64,000 nt of DNA. Origin: Microplitis mediator (taxonomy: Eukaryota; Arthropoda; Insecta; Hymenoptera; Braconidae). Below, in pieces: positions 10,501-21,200 of the stretch. Position numbers and translations under genes: made by a program. The stretch is from NCBI RefSeq assembly GCF_029852145.1, contig NC_079969.1, positions 18,285,798-18,349,797 on the forward strand, written 5' to 3'. The notes beneath the pieces are model-generated. The model worked only from the letters and a program-made list of their open reading frames with translations, was not told the origin of the DNA and ran no database searches. Within the stretch, counting starts at the first letter, position 1. Every line of letters starts with the position of its first letter.

Positions 10501-10728
10501 AGTAATATACTCAGGGCCTATAAAGGTTTTACTGGCTCCTGAGTCGACAAGTGCTGGAACCTGAACTCCCTGAATGTCCAAATTGATATAAAAGGCAGGG
10601 GTTGCTTCCAGTGAGCTATCCAGACTGAGGATAGTCTCTGACGGGATTGTCGGACTCGATATCTCGACGGGAGGGATATTTTCCGACAGCTCGGTAGTCG
10701 TGGATGCTGCTGTCGGGTCAACATTCAC
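7531..10728 (-). CDS. pol: Ty3/gypsy Pol polyprotein (protease, reverse transcriptase, RNase H, integrase)
   Basis: One 1065-codon frame from a GTG at 10728 overlapping the end of the zinc-knuckle ORF; probably made by -1 frameshifting, not from its own start. Protease motif LVDSGASKTFIG at about residues 60-71. Reverse transcriptase with YLDD at 376-379 and the RMPYGLTNAP motif near 345. RNase H with LQTDASSVG near 522. Integrase about 710-1000 and a C-terminal HGPF/GPY-type module. Two integrase faults are visible. The zinc-binding region has His at 718 and 725, but Tyr755 and Trp758 stand where the C-x2-C pair belongs. The catalytic triad reads Asp787, His847, Glu882: the spacing fits DD35E but the second acid is His. 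The copy can probably be translated but its integrase should be inactive. Confidence 0.95.
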   Translation of the reverse strand: MNVDPTAASTTTELSENIPPVEISSPTIPSETILSLDSSLEATPAFYINLDIQGVQVPALVDSGASKTFIGPEYITLFTDLGISSIPTPPRRVRVATGEEVRVCSAADVCVGVEDRQINHRFYWMPSLTQPCVLGLDFLRAAKITIDFSSNTWWFQNRPTKVHTFTPGTRPCSVMVCNGLQTMTEDEAARLKIFLNHHLPTSTDKPGITTLTEHSIDVGTCEPIKQRHYQISPAILEIMWKEVDYMLENNIIEPSNSNWSSPVVMVKKPNGKYRFCIDFRKVNAKTKRDAYPIPIMTAILNQLRRANYLTTLDLSQAYFQIPLAEDSREVTAFTVPGRGLFQFRRMPYGLTNAPATFQRLLDSLIGPEMYSHVFVYLDDIIIVTETFDEHLYWLEKVLEKKKMAGLTINRDKSVFCRAEVRYLGFLVNSEGVRVDPEKTSAVREFPIPRNLRQVRRFLGMASWYRRFIPEFAIVAEPLTRLTKKNISWHWAEEQQKAFEILKTRLTSAPTLVCPDFSVPFTLQTDASSVGLRAVLTQVVDGQERVIAYASRALTEAEKKYTTTEQECLAVIWSIRKFRCYLGGYEFTVITDHSSLRWLNNLKNPTGRLARWALEMMEHTFTIVHRRGACHHVPDALSRIPEGEAELLNLLEEVRDPWYLRRCRDITRAPDRFPDWRVEGNKMYHHRPNHSVNYEVEDLDSWKLVLPKEMRRRALQENHETPQAGHLGVDKTHHRLALLYYWQNMFRDVTEYVRRYDAWQRGKVEQAAPVGHMHQRIIESPWAMIAADVMCAGTPSKSGHTAILVIQDLYTKWVELYPLKRATGAKIVCALEDLIMCRWGVPKVLLTHNGTEFVNRDLHALAAMIGYKHVTTPPYHAQANPVERVNRVLGTMIRAFIGADHREWDLHLHEFRFAYNTAFHSSVGATPAFANFGREPEAAISLRREVEGVIEIIPRPHQEWVDRMARLNKWRESIVHALETAFQRQAHYYNLRRRHRQYQVGDLVLKRQHVLSSAAKRFTAKMMTPFHGPFIVSRRISDTVYELESLDGRNLGKISVQDLKPYHTPE

Positions 10729-10940
10729 CGCCGGTCGTTTCCCGAGTTACAGTTGATGCACTGGGCTCGGGTGACTCCTGGGGCGCGACAACGGTAGCAA
10801 AAGATTCGTCGCGGCTCCGTACACATACGATGCCGGTGACCACTTTTGCTACAATTCCAACAAACTAGGTCAGCCACGCGTCTAGTGTCTCCTACTGGAG
10901 CACTCGGGGCTACTCTAGGAGCTGGTGTCGGTTTGTTCAA
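10725..10940 (-). CDS. nucleocapsid-like zinc-knuckle ORF between gag and pol
   Basis: 71 codons in a frame of its own. It begins at a TTG and overlaps the gag stop by a few bases; it overlaps pol at 10725-10728. Both transitions are -1 relative to the upstream frame. It holds CWNCSKSGHRHRMC (CCHC) and a second C-x2-C-x9-C-x2-C module, the same architecture as the C-terminus of the third ORF. This is the nucleocapsid part of Gag. Being a separate frame, it reflects either two successive -1 frameshifts (gag to NC to pol) or a simple indel in this copy. No canonical slippery heptamer is obvious at CCCCTTTGA (10937-10945, minus). Confidence 0.8.
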   Translation of the reverse strand: MNKPTPAPRVAPSAPVGDTRRVADLVCWNCSKSGHRHRMCTEPRRIFCYRCRAPGVTRAQCINCNSGNDRR

Positions 10941-11880
10941 AGGGGCTCGGGGAGAGCTCCCTGCTGGACTTCAGATATTCCTGTGGGACCGTCTGGGGTC
11001 CTCCGCGGGTACGATACGTTTTGAGGAGTGGTGGATGACTGGGGTGGAGACTCAAAAGTCTTCCGGCGTGGTGGATAGCGCCGTCCAGTCATGAGGGCAT
11101 CCAGCAATTCCACTGGTGTCTCCTCATCGTACTCCTCTTCCTCCTCTGCATACAGATGATTTAATAGGGCCCGCCGGTGAGTTTTACTACGCCGGGGTCC
11201 CGCGTATGCGAAGCTTGGACACATGGAGTCCTCCGGTAATGATGGTGGCTTGTGTGCGACTGCACCCCGCAAAATTTGCTCTTGCCGGCCCACCATTACC
11301 TCCAGACTGTCCAGGGTCATCATCTCCTGGAGCGGAATCACTAGACGATAAGCAGGAAGTAAATTCCTGTGAACGTGGACTATCCGTTCCCACTCCGACC
11401 ATGCCGGGTTGGTCCAGGCAAAGAGACCACACATGCACGCGATAAAGTCGCCCACAGGTTCATTCTCATCCTGTGTTCGATTTGTAATCTCCAGTCGCAG
11501 TGCGATCTGGTAGTCGGGGTCAGCGAAACGTTGATGAAGAGCAAGTTTCGTTGCCGCCCAGGTCGCGAAATATCCCACATGGGCCTCCTTTCCTCTTCAG
11601 GATCTGGTAAATCATCACGTCCCGGTATTATATAATTGTCCTGACCCTGAACACCGGCTCTCCTCTGGGCGTCTTCACGCGCCAAGGGTCCCGGATGTTC
11701 ATGCCTGTCTCCAGGTAGCACTGGGCCACCTTGTCCCATACCCTGGGGCAAAGGGTCATTCGCTAGGCTCGGGGCCGGAGATTCTCGGTTCGAGCGAGTG
11801 CCGGTGGAACTCGGCGCCTCTACTCGAACGTCCGGTATATTATCTCACCCCCTGACTCCATCACCACCTACGCGACTCAT
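10937..11880 (-). pseudogene. gag: gag (capsid part) with a stop codon and a frameshift
   Basis: The first ATG is at 11880 (MSRVGG) and meets TGA at codon 12. The same frame then stays open through 11751-11580. Capsid-like sequence (ATWAATKLALHQRF, then a conserved helical region with NLLPAYRL) is in another frame, 10937-11578. So the copy has at least one nonsense codon near 11845 and one frameshift near 11580. The gag assignment rests on position after the leader and on the retrotransposon Gag-like W...RF...Y...L pattern. A run of glutamates lies near 11140. Parent Gag would package element RNA. This copy should not make full Gag. Confidence 0.78.
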
Positions 11881-12776
11881 GATCTTAGTATCTGATCGCG
11901 TACAGAGGTATTAAATATTTACTACTGAATTAAATAATAATACCCGCCGATAATAAAAAATAAATAAATAAAAAAAACGATGATGAATTAAAATTCCAAA
12001 AAAAATAAACAATGGAAAACGACAAGATAAAGTCGACACGAATAACGACAATAGTATGTAATGGCGGTCAGACTCGCGAGTGCGGTCAGACTCGGACAAT
12101 TACTTAGACACAAAGAAAGACAAAGAATAAAAATAAATAAATAAACAAATCCCGAAATTAATTTAATTTAATTACCAAATACCCAACACACAATAATTAC
12201 GTGGCCAGGACTGGTCAATTATGATACTCGGCAAATAGATAATAATAATCAATAATAATCGATAGTACTTACGGTTTTGCAGGTCTTCTCGAACACAGTA
12301 GACTCGATATCCTCAGGATATTAGATAAATAATCAATTACTATTAGTGTCGTAATTGAATTATGGTAGCCCAAATTAATTGCAAAGCAAGACAATAAACT
12401 TTGATACAAAGATAACTCAGAAAAATGGAACACGTCCGGTCACTCAGAATACTTTGTAACACTGTGGCGTGTCTCGGGCCGGTTCCAAAGTCTGGTGGTC
12501 GAGAATGGCGGGGCGAGCCAATAGGAGCGGGCCTAGAGGGCCACGTGACTCGCTGCTAGCCACCCGATAGTCGAGTCGCACCTCGGTCCGGTCCCGCGGT
12601 CTTCCGGCTGTTGCCAACCGAAGTCGGGTCTGCCCGAGTACGTAGTCGCACAACGGAATACTTCAATCGGTACGTCATGATTCGCCGAAAAATTCTTCAC
12701 AGGATTAAAATATTATTTTTAGGTTCCGATGCCGTATCCACGAAGAAATTTCATACTCGACAAATAAATCGCTACA

Positions 12777-12820
<44 letters not shown>

Positions 12821-13053
12821 TCCTCGAGCAAAATAAAATAAAATATTAAAATTAAAATAATCGATAACGGAGACAAAAAAAACTCGAAGGAAAAAAAAAG
12901 TAAAATGAAATAAAATAAGTTCCAAGAATCCAGTAAGACTACTGATCTACCAAATGAATTTAAAACTAAATAAAATAAAAAAAAACTAACTGGATCACTG
13001 ATAAACAAAATAAATGTTAATAACAAAAAAAAATGCGGCTTCTTTAAACTGTA
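11881..13053 (-). other. element 5' leader with a 41-bp poly(A/T) run
   Basis: About 1.2 kb between primer site and gag with no credible ORF. A41 on the plus strand at 12778-12818 (T41 in the element's RNA sense). Together with the long R/U5 the RNA leader would exceed 2 kb, which is long for Ty3/gypsy. Confidence 0.6.
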
Positions 13054-13054
13054 G

Positions 13055-13072
13055 GCCCCACGTTGGGCGCCA
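13055..13072 (-). other. primer binding site, tRNA-Lys
   Basis: Minus strand TGGCGCCCAACGTGGGGC, 3 nt after the LTR end. It is complementary to the 3' end of the animal tRNA-Lys that ends GCCCCACGTTGGGCGCCA, as used by several Ty3/gypsy elements and retroviruses. Confidence 0.9.
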
Positions 13073-13075
13073 ATT

Positions 13076-14483
13076 CGTAACGTAACATTTCTTAATATAC
13101 TCAATTAAACCCAATAATTACTCAAAATTCTTACTCAATAAATTCACTCTAAAACTCAAAACTCTAATAACTCAAAATCAGGCTACGTTACACTTCGCCC
13201 ACCAATCACCCCTCTCATCTCCTCCAGATCCTGACGGGCGCTAGCCGACTTTTATTTCCCCGGTATCGGCAACCGGTCTAAACGTACACGTAAATTAAAA
13301 CCTAAAAACTATACCCTTTGGAGATTAGAGACATGACCGGTGGTAGCGGCATGTCCTGGTGCGCTCAGTATGCTAGGTTGTGGAGAGAAGGTCGCGGTTC
13401 TTTCAATGCGAAAGAAGCCGATTAATTAACTAATAGGAAAGACGTAAAATAACGAAACAAACTAAATAAAATACCATCAAGATGACGCGAGAGCGACGCG
13501 GAGGGCCCAAAAGACCCGCGGTCCAATACTCTCGGTCCATCACGGAAATAAATACCTGGGCAAGACATCGGGAACCTCTCAACGACGACGAATCACATAC
13601 TTAATACCCTACTAAAAAGAAAGATAAACTAAAATAAAATATAAATAAATAATGCGGTAATCTGCGACAACTATCACGACAAACGGCTCCAAGAGCACCA
13701 TACCCAGAGCTACAGGCTCCAAAACAACGAAAGGTCGAGGGTGGCGCTCGAGGTCCACCATGGCGACTCTCCGACTCACTACCGCTCACTCTAAAACTCC
13801 AAACTCGACTACTGGGTCGACTCGTACACGAGCGACGCCAGGTCCCAACTTTTCTCTTCAACGGTACTCGCACAACTGTTTCACGATAATCTCCCACTCT
13901 AACTCACTTACTCTACTCCATCTCTTTCAATCCTACATTCTTGCTTCTCCATCCATTCTTACCTTCACAAACATACAAGCCGTGGACTCACGGGCCTTCC
14001 CGTAATGTCACTCCCCGTGATATCCGAAGTTAGCGAATTGTTGGCTTCCTCGAGCATCGCAAACGAGGCCTGCCATCTCCCCAATAACCGTACACGTACC
14101 CCAGCTAACTTCGAGTACCACCATGAAGGGGCGGCGACATCTCAGTCGCACCTCCGCAATCACCACGTCAACCCCGAGAGCTAAGCCTAGGCCTAGTCGT
14201 CATCACTGGTCGGGAGGCACGTTATATTGGCCACTATCCGCGACACAGCTAGACATCCCCCGTTAAATCCACGCTCCATCACACAGACACTCCAAAACAT
14301 ACTCCGTACCATACACATACTCTATAACACACTTAACTAATCATACACATTTATACCCCTTATCCCCAACTCATTCTCTACTACACTCAACTCAACACAC
14401 ATACTCATGTTTTCTCTCACTATCACACCGACTTACAAGTACTCCAACCTTCAACTCCATCCCTTCGGCAATGTAACGTCACA
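13076..14483 (-). repeat. 5' LTR of the Ty3/gypsy element (1408 bp)
   Basis: Nearly identical to 4422-5827. Its U5 end reads CGTTACG instead of CGTTACA, so the terminal CA is mutated on that side. TATA box at 14350-14355. It is followed on the plus strand by the ATGT putative target duplication. Confidence 0.95.
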
Positions 14484-14504
14484 ATGTATACATGTATATT
14501 AGGG

Positions 14505-15498
14505 TGTAATGAGTGTGCTTATTATATTAATTTTAATTGTGGTCTCAATATAATAAGTGTCCCACACATGTGCAAAACTTGAGGTGTTTTGCGAAACCTG
14601 TCTGACTGTCTCAGTACCTCAAGCCGAGGGTAAACCCCGTACTGGACCACGTAGTGAATGAAAGTTTAGAAGAGAGAAATTTGTCGTTACTTATACTTGT
14701 AGGGGAAATATTTATAAAAATAATTAATATGTAGATTATGTAAATTAATTAGTCTGGCGTTCATTAAAGACCAGGTCGTCTTACAAATTTTATATGGACG
14801 TGAACAATTTTTACAAATGGCTGATGTAATGATGTGACTCTAATTTATAAAATTATGACAGACTCGACTTGACAAAAATTTATAACTGACTCTACTATGA
14901 CAAAATTTATAAATGGCTCTACTGTACAATTTTATAAATGACTCTATTAACAATTTTATAAATAACAAACTTTACAATTGATTTTAACAAGGCAAAACTC
15001 CACTCACTTCAACACTACCAAACTCCAACGAATCTCCTTTGACCTTTGCCGATCCTCTCCTCTCCAACAAACCTCCAATACTCCTCCAGTCCTTCAACCT
15101 CCTCGAGTACGATCCTCCTTCACCAGGTCCTAAATCCACTTCCAAACTATTCTCCAATATTCCAAGTAATTTATTATAAACTTAAAATAAGCTTCCACTT
15201 ATCAGTAGGCTTATGAGCTCTTGGCAAAAGGCGTATATGCATAATTGACACTGGATGATGCAGATGGACGCCAAGAACCAAGAGAACGTCACTCGCAAAA
15301 CGCCGGGCCTCGTAACCCTTGCTCGCAGGCTGGCCAACGTCTACAAAAAACAAACTGTCCCAAAACTCGACAGCAGTGACCCCGGCGATGAGTAGATTGT
15401 TAGGTTATCGGCCGTTGTTGTAGGAGGAGGTCGCTCTCGTTTTGGCGCGAGTCGAATTAAAATTTGAATTTAAAAAAAAAAAATATCACCCCGTTACA
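14505..15498 (-). mobile_element. solo LTR, 994 bp, with AGGG target duplication
   Basis: Termini on the plus strand TGTAATGAGTG...CACCCCGTTACA, flanked by AGGG at 14501-14504 and 15499-15502. Removing the LTR and one AGGG leaves TATTAGGGTGGTCCAAAAAA. That resembles the TATTAGAGTGTTTCAAAAAA end of the palindrome at 45044, so the LTR landed inside the tip of a Tc1-like element. The terminus matches those at 1327 and 59714. Confidence 0.8.
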
Positions 15499-15502
15499 AG
15501 GG

Positions 15503-15889
15503 TGGTCCAAAAAAACTGACTACTTTTTTTTCGAGACTCTTATGAAAATTTGTTGGTTTAAGATGTTTTAAGAGGCCACTCCAAAAATCAGCTCGATTAA
15601 AAATTTCCAAAAAGTCGCTCAGGAATTGTGAAAATATCAAAAATGATCGAGATTCGGATTTCTTTGTTCTAAATTTCTTCTTTCTCGTGGCACCTATAGT
15701 TTATATTTATGAAATCATGACTACGCTGAAGATTTGAGCCCGAAATTCAAATATTTAAACGGTGCTCAAGAATTTGAAATGTTTCCAAGTACTGTCTCTT
15801 GGATGTTTTCGAGCGACCCTTGAATATTAATAATAAAGCTTCTCAATTTTTTAACCATCAATTTGTATCACAATGAATAAAAATACAAC
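15503..15889 (+). repeat. body of a Tc1-like repeat interrupted by the solo LTR
   Basis: Starts TGGTCCAAAAAAACTGAC with a T-run, like the inner ends of the TA-flanked palindromes. No matching second arm was found nearby. No ORF. Confidence 0.4.
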
Positions 15890-16525
<636 letters not shown>

Positions 16526-17069
16526 AAAACGACAATTTCATAATAATAAAATCGTATTTTTTGGTAATAATACTGTGGATATCCTGCGATTCTGCCATAT
16601 TTATGCTGATATAATGGAAAATTGTAAAAAATTTAGTTTTATTTTTTGTTCACTTCTGCATTTAAAATCATGGGAAACGTGCAACATGTAAAATTTTTTA
16701 TTTCATTCTATTAGTTCACACATTTCCTATTCAAACAAAAAAATGTAAGTGGAAATAACTATCCGGGAACATTGATGTTTTCAATTTTCTTAAGTTTGTT
16801 TGTATTCAGGTAAATACAATTCGTATTAACCTTCAAGTAAGTGATTTGGCATAATAGTTAACAGATCAGACTTTGAATAATTAGGACTCGGGATCGAGCC
16901 CACGACTTGACGGTTTTTTTTTCTCTTTTCATGACAGTTATTGTATATATAAATTTATAAAGTTATATAATATTATATAAAATTATACCTAACTAAATAA
17001 AATTTTAAATAATTATATATAATTTTTTTTCCGGGTAGAACGGTTTGATGCTGCCATAATGCCGAAAAT
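16526..17069. other. AT-rich noncoding, nothing recognised
   Basis: No coding, RNA or repeat signal that I can name, apart from AT-rich TATATAA-type runs at 16940-17030. Confidence 0.4.
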
Positions 17070-17800
17070 ATGCTGTACTCTCTAAACATGGATTAGTAAA
17101 AATTTCACTAATTGCGTAAGTGAAGCTGTATTCACTTAGTAATTAATGTTTTTCACAACTAATTAGTGAAATTTCATTAATTATTTTAGTTTTTCGATTT
17201 CTACTAATTAATTAGTAATTTTCACCAAACAATTAGTGACATTTCCACTAAATGTTTGAGTGAAGTTGTTATTCACTTTGTGATTAGTGGTTCTAAAAAT
17301 TAATAAGTAAAAGTTTATTAATTACTTAAGTGGCTCAGACTCTCACTAATTGATTAGTTGTTTTGACTAATTACGTAGTGAGATTTTCACTTATTGTCTT
17401 AGTGAAGCTGTAAGTTACTAAGTAACTCAAATTTTTTGCAATTAATGAAGGAAATTTCACTTATTATTTTAGTTTTTCGATTTCTCATAGTCTATTATAG
17501 TTATTTGCACGAACCAATTAGTGGCATAATTTCACTAAATGTTTAAGTAATAAGATCTTATTCACTTTGTGATTAGTGGTTGCAACAATTGATAAGTAAA
17601 ACTTTATTTATTACTCATTTAGCTCAGATTTACATTAATTGATTAATTGCATAGTGAGATTTTCACGTATTGTCTATGTGAAGCTTTAATTCACTAAGCA
17701 ACCCATATTTTTTACAATTAATTAGTGGAATTTCACTAATTTTTCTAGTGACTTCAATTAATACGTAAGTCAGTTATTTGGACTAATAAAAGAATGTTTT
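17070..17800. repeat. tandem repeat, about 280-bp period, 2.5 copies
   Basis: The marker TGAAGCTKTA occurs at 17121, 17403 and 17679 (spacings 282 and 276). TTTTAGTTTTTCGATTTCT and CACTTTGTGATTAGTGGTT each recur once per unit. Units are rich in the motif CACTAATTAGTGA and its complement. Copies are clearly diverged. Confidence 0.8.
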
Positions 17801-17830
17801 CACTAGTGTTTTACTGTTTTGATATTTTGT

Positions 17831-17832
<2 letters not shown>

Positions 17833-17882
<50 letters not shown>
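17833..17882. repeat. (TA)n microsatellite
   Basis: About 25 AT dinucleotides. Confidence 0.97.
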
Positions 17883-17888
<6 letters not shown>

Positions 17889-18806
17889 TTTTTCCGAAAT
17901 AAAACAGTGGATTGGAAAGCGTTTGTGATAGTGACATCATTTCTTGTTTGATCAGTGATAACGTTGCCGTATAATACTTTCCATTTTTATTTTAAAATTG
18001 CCTACTGGATGGTACTTACAGGTAATTATATACTTTCATAAAATCAAAAAAAAACAATTTTTTATTTTGAAGATGCACAATCGATAATTTTTGGCACATA
18101 ACTGTCGGTAACTTTCCCAGGCGAGATAAAATTTTCACCAAATTTAATTATTAATATCTTATCTATCACTTTAACATAAGGAAAGACAACAAACGACGTT
18201 GAAGTTTTGAAGGTTAGTTTTTGTTAAAACTTGTAAATCGTTATTCTGGAAATTCAACGTTACGCTAGAGAGTGATAATTTCCATTTTAAATAATTAAAC
18301 AATTCTAATGTGTAGAAATATACATTAAGGTTTTTAGCCATCTTGATAAATATTTTTCTGAATTTAATATCATTGTTGCGAAATTCTAAATTCCATAATT
18401 TTTTTTTATTAACACTTTAAAAAAAAAAAACTGAAAACATGTACATGTAGAAAATTTAAAATACTCTAAGTACAATTTTTTTAAATATTTTTTTTTTATA
18501 GATTTACCATTTTCAAAAAATGGAAAAATTATAATGCGCCGGGTAACTTCAGTATTATACAATTTTCACTATTTATTTAGTAGTTTTATATCGGTTCACT
18601 TTCAGAAAAGTGAAGACAACATACGATAGCAGCGCTACTGTATAAACCACAATGTGCATTGTATGCGAGTAATTAGTGCTTGTACTTCGTTTACCTTGTG
18701 ACACAGTGTGTAATTATTCGACGCCGAAATATTGAAGGTTAGTTTTTGTTAAAACTTGTAAATGTTAATTCCGAAAATTCAAAGTTATATTAAAGAGTAA
18801 TAATTG
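17883..18806. repeat. AT-rich DNA with an internal duplication
   Basis: 18196-18284 and 18720-18805 share GAAGGTTAGTTTTTGTTAAAAC and flanking sequence, a direct repeat about 520 bp apart. The second copy continues after the solo LTR at 19855. No ORF. Confidence 0.5.
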
Positions 18807-19850
18807 TGTTGCGTAATCACAACTGCATTCAAATTTGAATGTAGTTGAACTTCCGGCAAATAGAGGCAGCACCTACTGGGGCCTAGTATCCATCTATGAG
18901 AACTTGACTTGCGCTGTGCGACGCATGCGCATGGATTTTTCCTGCCTCGTGGCAAGAAGACCGACGCCATTATCTATTCGTGTTATACAATTTCAAGTGT
19001 CACCACGTGTTTTGTATAATCTATTAAAATTGCGCTCATCTCGAGTAACTAATTAAAAGTAATCAATTAATTACATTCAGAGTTCATTACTCTATATAAA
19101 AATATAATTATTTTTATAATCGCGAGCTCCAGAGCTCATAAAATAATTAATAAATAACATCAAGAAATCCAGTGTTCTACAACCTGTTCCTGACGAGGTT
19201 ATATCATCGAGAAAGCAACAGGTGCATTTTTTATTAAACATTTACTTGCTATCAGTGCTCAATTAATTTAAAAGACTCAGTTTTATTATTTATTTAATTA
19301 TCATTATGCTCAATTTCTTAATTAATTTAAAAGTTATGTTTCGCTCAGCAGCCTCTGCTATCATGCTACCACGTGTTCAGCAAATAAATTAAAATCAGTG
19401 TAATTTATCATGAGCTCATTAAATTCAATTAAATTAAGTGATCATCACTATTAAAACTCAATAACAAAAATATTTATGTATTTAGTGCTATTAAAAATAG
19501 TAATTAATGTGTTCAATAATTCACTTCGCTCAGTAACCTCTGACATCATGTTACTTATTATCATGACATTTTTGCATTCAACTCAGTGTTCAATTAAACT
19601 CAACTTGATTATTTTTAATTCATTATTTACTCGAGCTCAACTCAATAATTTGAATTCAATCATTCACGTATTCATGAGCTCAGACATTTAACAGTATTTA
19701 TAAATTAAACAAACTATTTCATTTGCAACCCAGTGATATTTTGTGCTGTGACAAATAAAAATATTGTTATATTTTTAAATATGCGTATTTTTCAAACATC
19801 CCAACCACCAACCAGTCCTGGCATGTCTTTATTTAATTATTATTACAACA
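18807..19850 (+). mobile_element. solo LTR-like element (TGTTG...CAACA), 1044 bp
   Basis: Starts TGTTGCGTAATCAC and ends TATTATTACAACA, flanked by AATTG (18802-18806) and AATTT (19851-19855), a near-perfect 5-bp duplication. The flanks rejoin a sequence found uninterrupted at 18250-18290. A second inverted copy lies at 1805-2822. The internal CTATATAAAAAT near 19090 could be its TATA box. The TGTTG/CAACA ends suit copia or BEL families, but no internal genes are present to decide. Confidence 0.65.
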
Positions 19851-20129
19851 AATTTACATTTTAAATAATTAAACAATTCAAAATTCGAAATGTACATTTT
19901 TATTTTCGGCCATCTTGAAAAATATCGTTTATAATTTCATCTAATTTTATCAAAGTTATAATTTTTTTTTTGCCTGCAGAGAAGCTATCGCAACGGAAGA
20001 GTACTCGAAAAATTAAAAGATATAATATACGATGATGACACTTTTGACAAATTCAGACTAAGTAGTTTCGTATAGAGCTTTTGTAATTTTTTTATATTGT
20101 GAAGAACTTTTATTGATAATTTGTTGACC
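19851..20129 (+). other. upstream region of the C2H2/SAM gene remnant
   Basis: 19855-19960 continues the repeat interrupted by the solo LTR. TTTTTTTTGCCTGCAG at 19964-19979 looks like a splice acceptor, so 19980-20129 may be the 5' untranslated part of the first coding exon. Confidence 0.35.
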
Positions 20130-20433
20130 ATGGATAGTTTAAATTACTTTATTTGTCATCAAAGAGTTAGGGGCGAATTTTATGGCTTAAAGCATCATTT
20201 TATAAACATTCATGGGCTATCTGTGAGTCGTGGAGCTGGTGATCAGGGGTTTAAATGCGCTCAAAATAGGTGTTTTCGGAGATTTTTAACTTTTTCATCG
20301 TTTAAACGCCACATAACAAAAATTCATTTACCTGTTGAAGAGTTTGTAGAAATCGATGAAGCAGATGATAACGAATACGGCGTAAATAATGATAATTACT
20401 ACAATAATGATAATGATGATAATTTCCATGATG

Positions 20434-20464
<31 letters not shown>

Positions 20465-20870
20465 TGATAATAATGATAATAATGATAACAATAATCATAA
20501 TGTAAACAATGAATTTGATATTCGTCGTCACCTCGTGCGAATGATTGGCCGATTTCAGTGCAAATCGTCTATGACTGCAACAACGTTAACAGAAATTGTA
20601 TATGAATGTGAAGAATTGCTGGTTAAAACATGTAGTTCTTTGAAAGATAAAGTGAATAGTTTTTTGATTGAGCACGACTTGATTGATAATGATGCAGCTA
20701 AGAGTGTTTTAAAAGCATTTGATTTAACTAATGATTTTGATGGTCTTAGGAGATTCGATAATCAAATTACAGCTTTAGAATCGTGTTGTGGATATATTAG
20801 GCCTATTGAAATTCCACTTGGACGCAGAACGGATACCAAACTTGATAGGGATTCTGGTACGTATAAGCCT
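20130..20870 (+). pseudogene. C2H2/Asn-rich/SAM gene remnant, first coding exon
   Basis: ATG at 20130 in a good context (GACCATGG). Residues 1-75 hold a C2H2 finger: C-x4-C-x12-H-x4-H in FKCAQNRCFRRF...HITKIH, preceded by a weaker finger-like segment. Next is an Asp/Asn tract of about 45 residues encoded by GAT/AAT repeats (20350-20510), then a helical region to DRDSGTYKP at 20870. The frame is cut there by a transposon. It resumes at 23473 if the CT duplicated at the junction is counted once. I recall similar uncharacterised proteins in many copies in fish and arthropod genomes, often joined to a SAM domain, and suspect a transposon origin. That is recollection, not a search. The gene is broken further on, so I call it a pseudogene. 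Confidence 0.65.
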
Positions 20871-21115
20871 CCCGGGAAAAAAAGTTCTTATATGATCATA
20901 TATAAATCATATAAAAGTGACTCATATAAAATCATATAAAATCTTATATAATCATAGAAAGTTAGATATACCCGGTAAAAAATGATTTTACCTAATCATA
21001 TATACAATAAATTTTATATGATTAGATCTCAAAATTGGCAGGATTTGATGATATATAATTATATATAATCATTCATGAACAAAAAAAAAAAAAACGTCTA
21101 TCGATTAACTGCTAT

Positions 21116-21200
21116 TTTGCCAAGGGGTCACCCATCCAACTAATGTTCTGCTTCAATGCTGCTCAACTTTGATGATCTCTTGATTGCCGTCTGGTTCCCT
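21116..21200 (-). repeat. 5S rRNA-derived SINE segment
   Basis: The minus strand reads TTGGATGGGTGACC preceded by GAGATCATCAAAGTTGAGCA. This follows the order and spacing of animal 5S rRNA (GATCACCGAAGTTAAGCA ... TTGGATGGGTGACC), including the internal promoter region. Diverged and incomplete, so a SINE3-type retroposon relic and not a 5S gene. Confidence 0.72.

Larger units (their letters stand above)
3305..14483 (-). mobile_element. Ty3/gypsy LTR retrotransposon with an extra inverted LTR
   Basis: Element order on the minus strand: 5' LTR 13076-14483, tRNA-Lys primer site 13055-13072, long leader, gag (broken), zinc-knuckle ORF, pol, third ORF 6278-7375, polypurine tract 5828-5842, 3' LTR 4422-5827. 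Past the 3' LTR are a primer site facing out (4401-4418), another facing the opposite way (4383-4400), and a third LTR in inverse orientation (3305-4379). ATGT at 3301-3304 and 14484-14487 is a candidate 4-bp target duplication around the whole unit. The two full LTRs differ at roughly 15 of 1406-1408 positions by eye, so insertion is fairly recent. Internal domains and the lack of an envelope-like ORF place it in Ty3/gypsy. Confidence 0.93.

Noticed and set aside
21116..21200. functional 5S rRNA gene
   Set aside because: Only the 3' two-thirds is recognisable and it is well diverged, inside a transposon.
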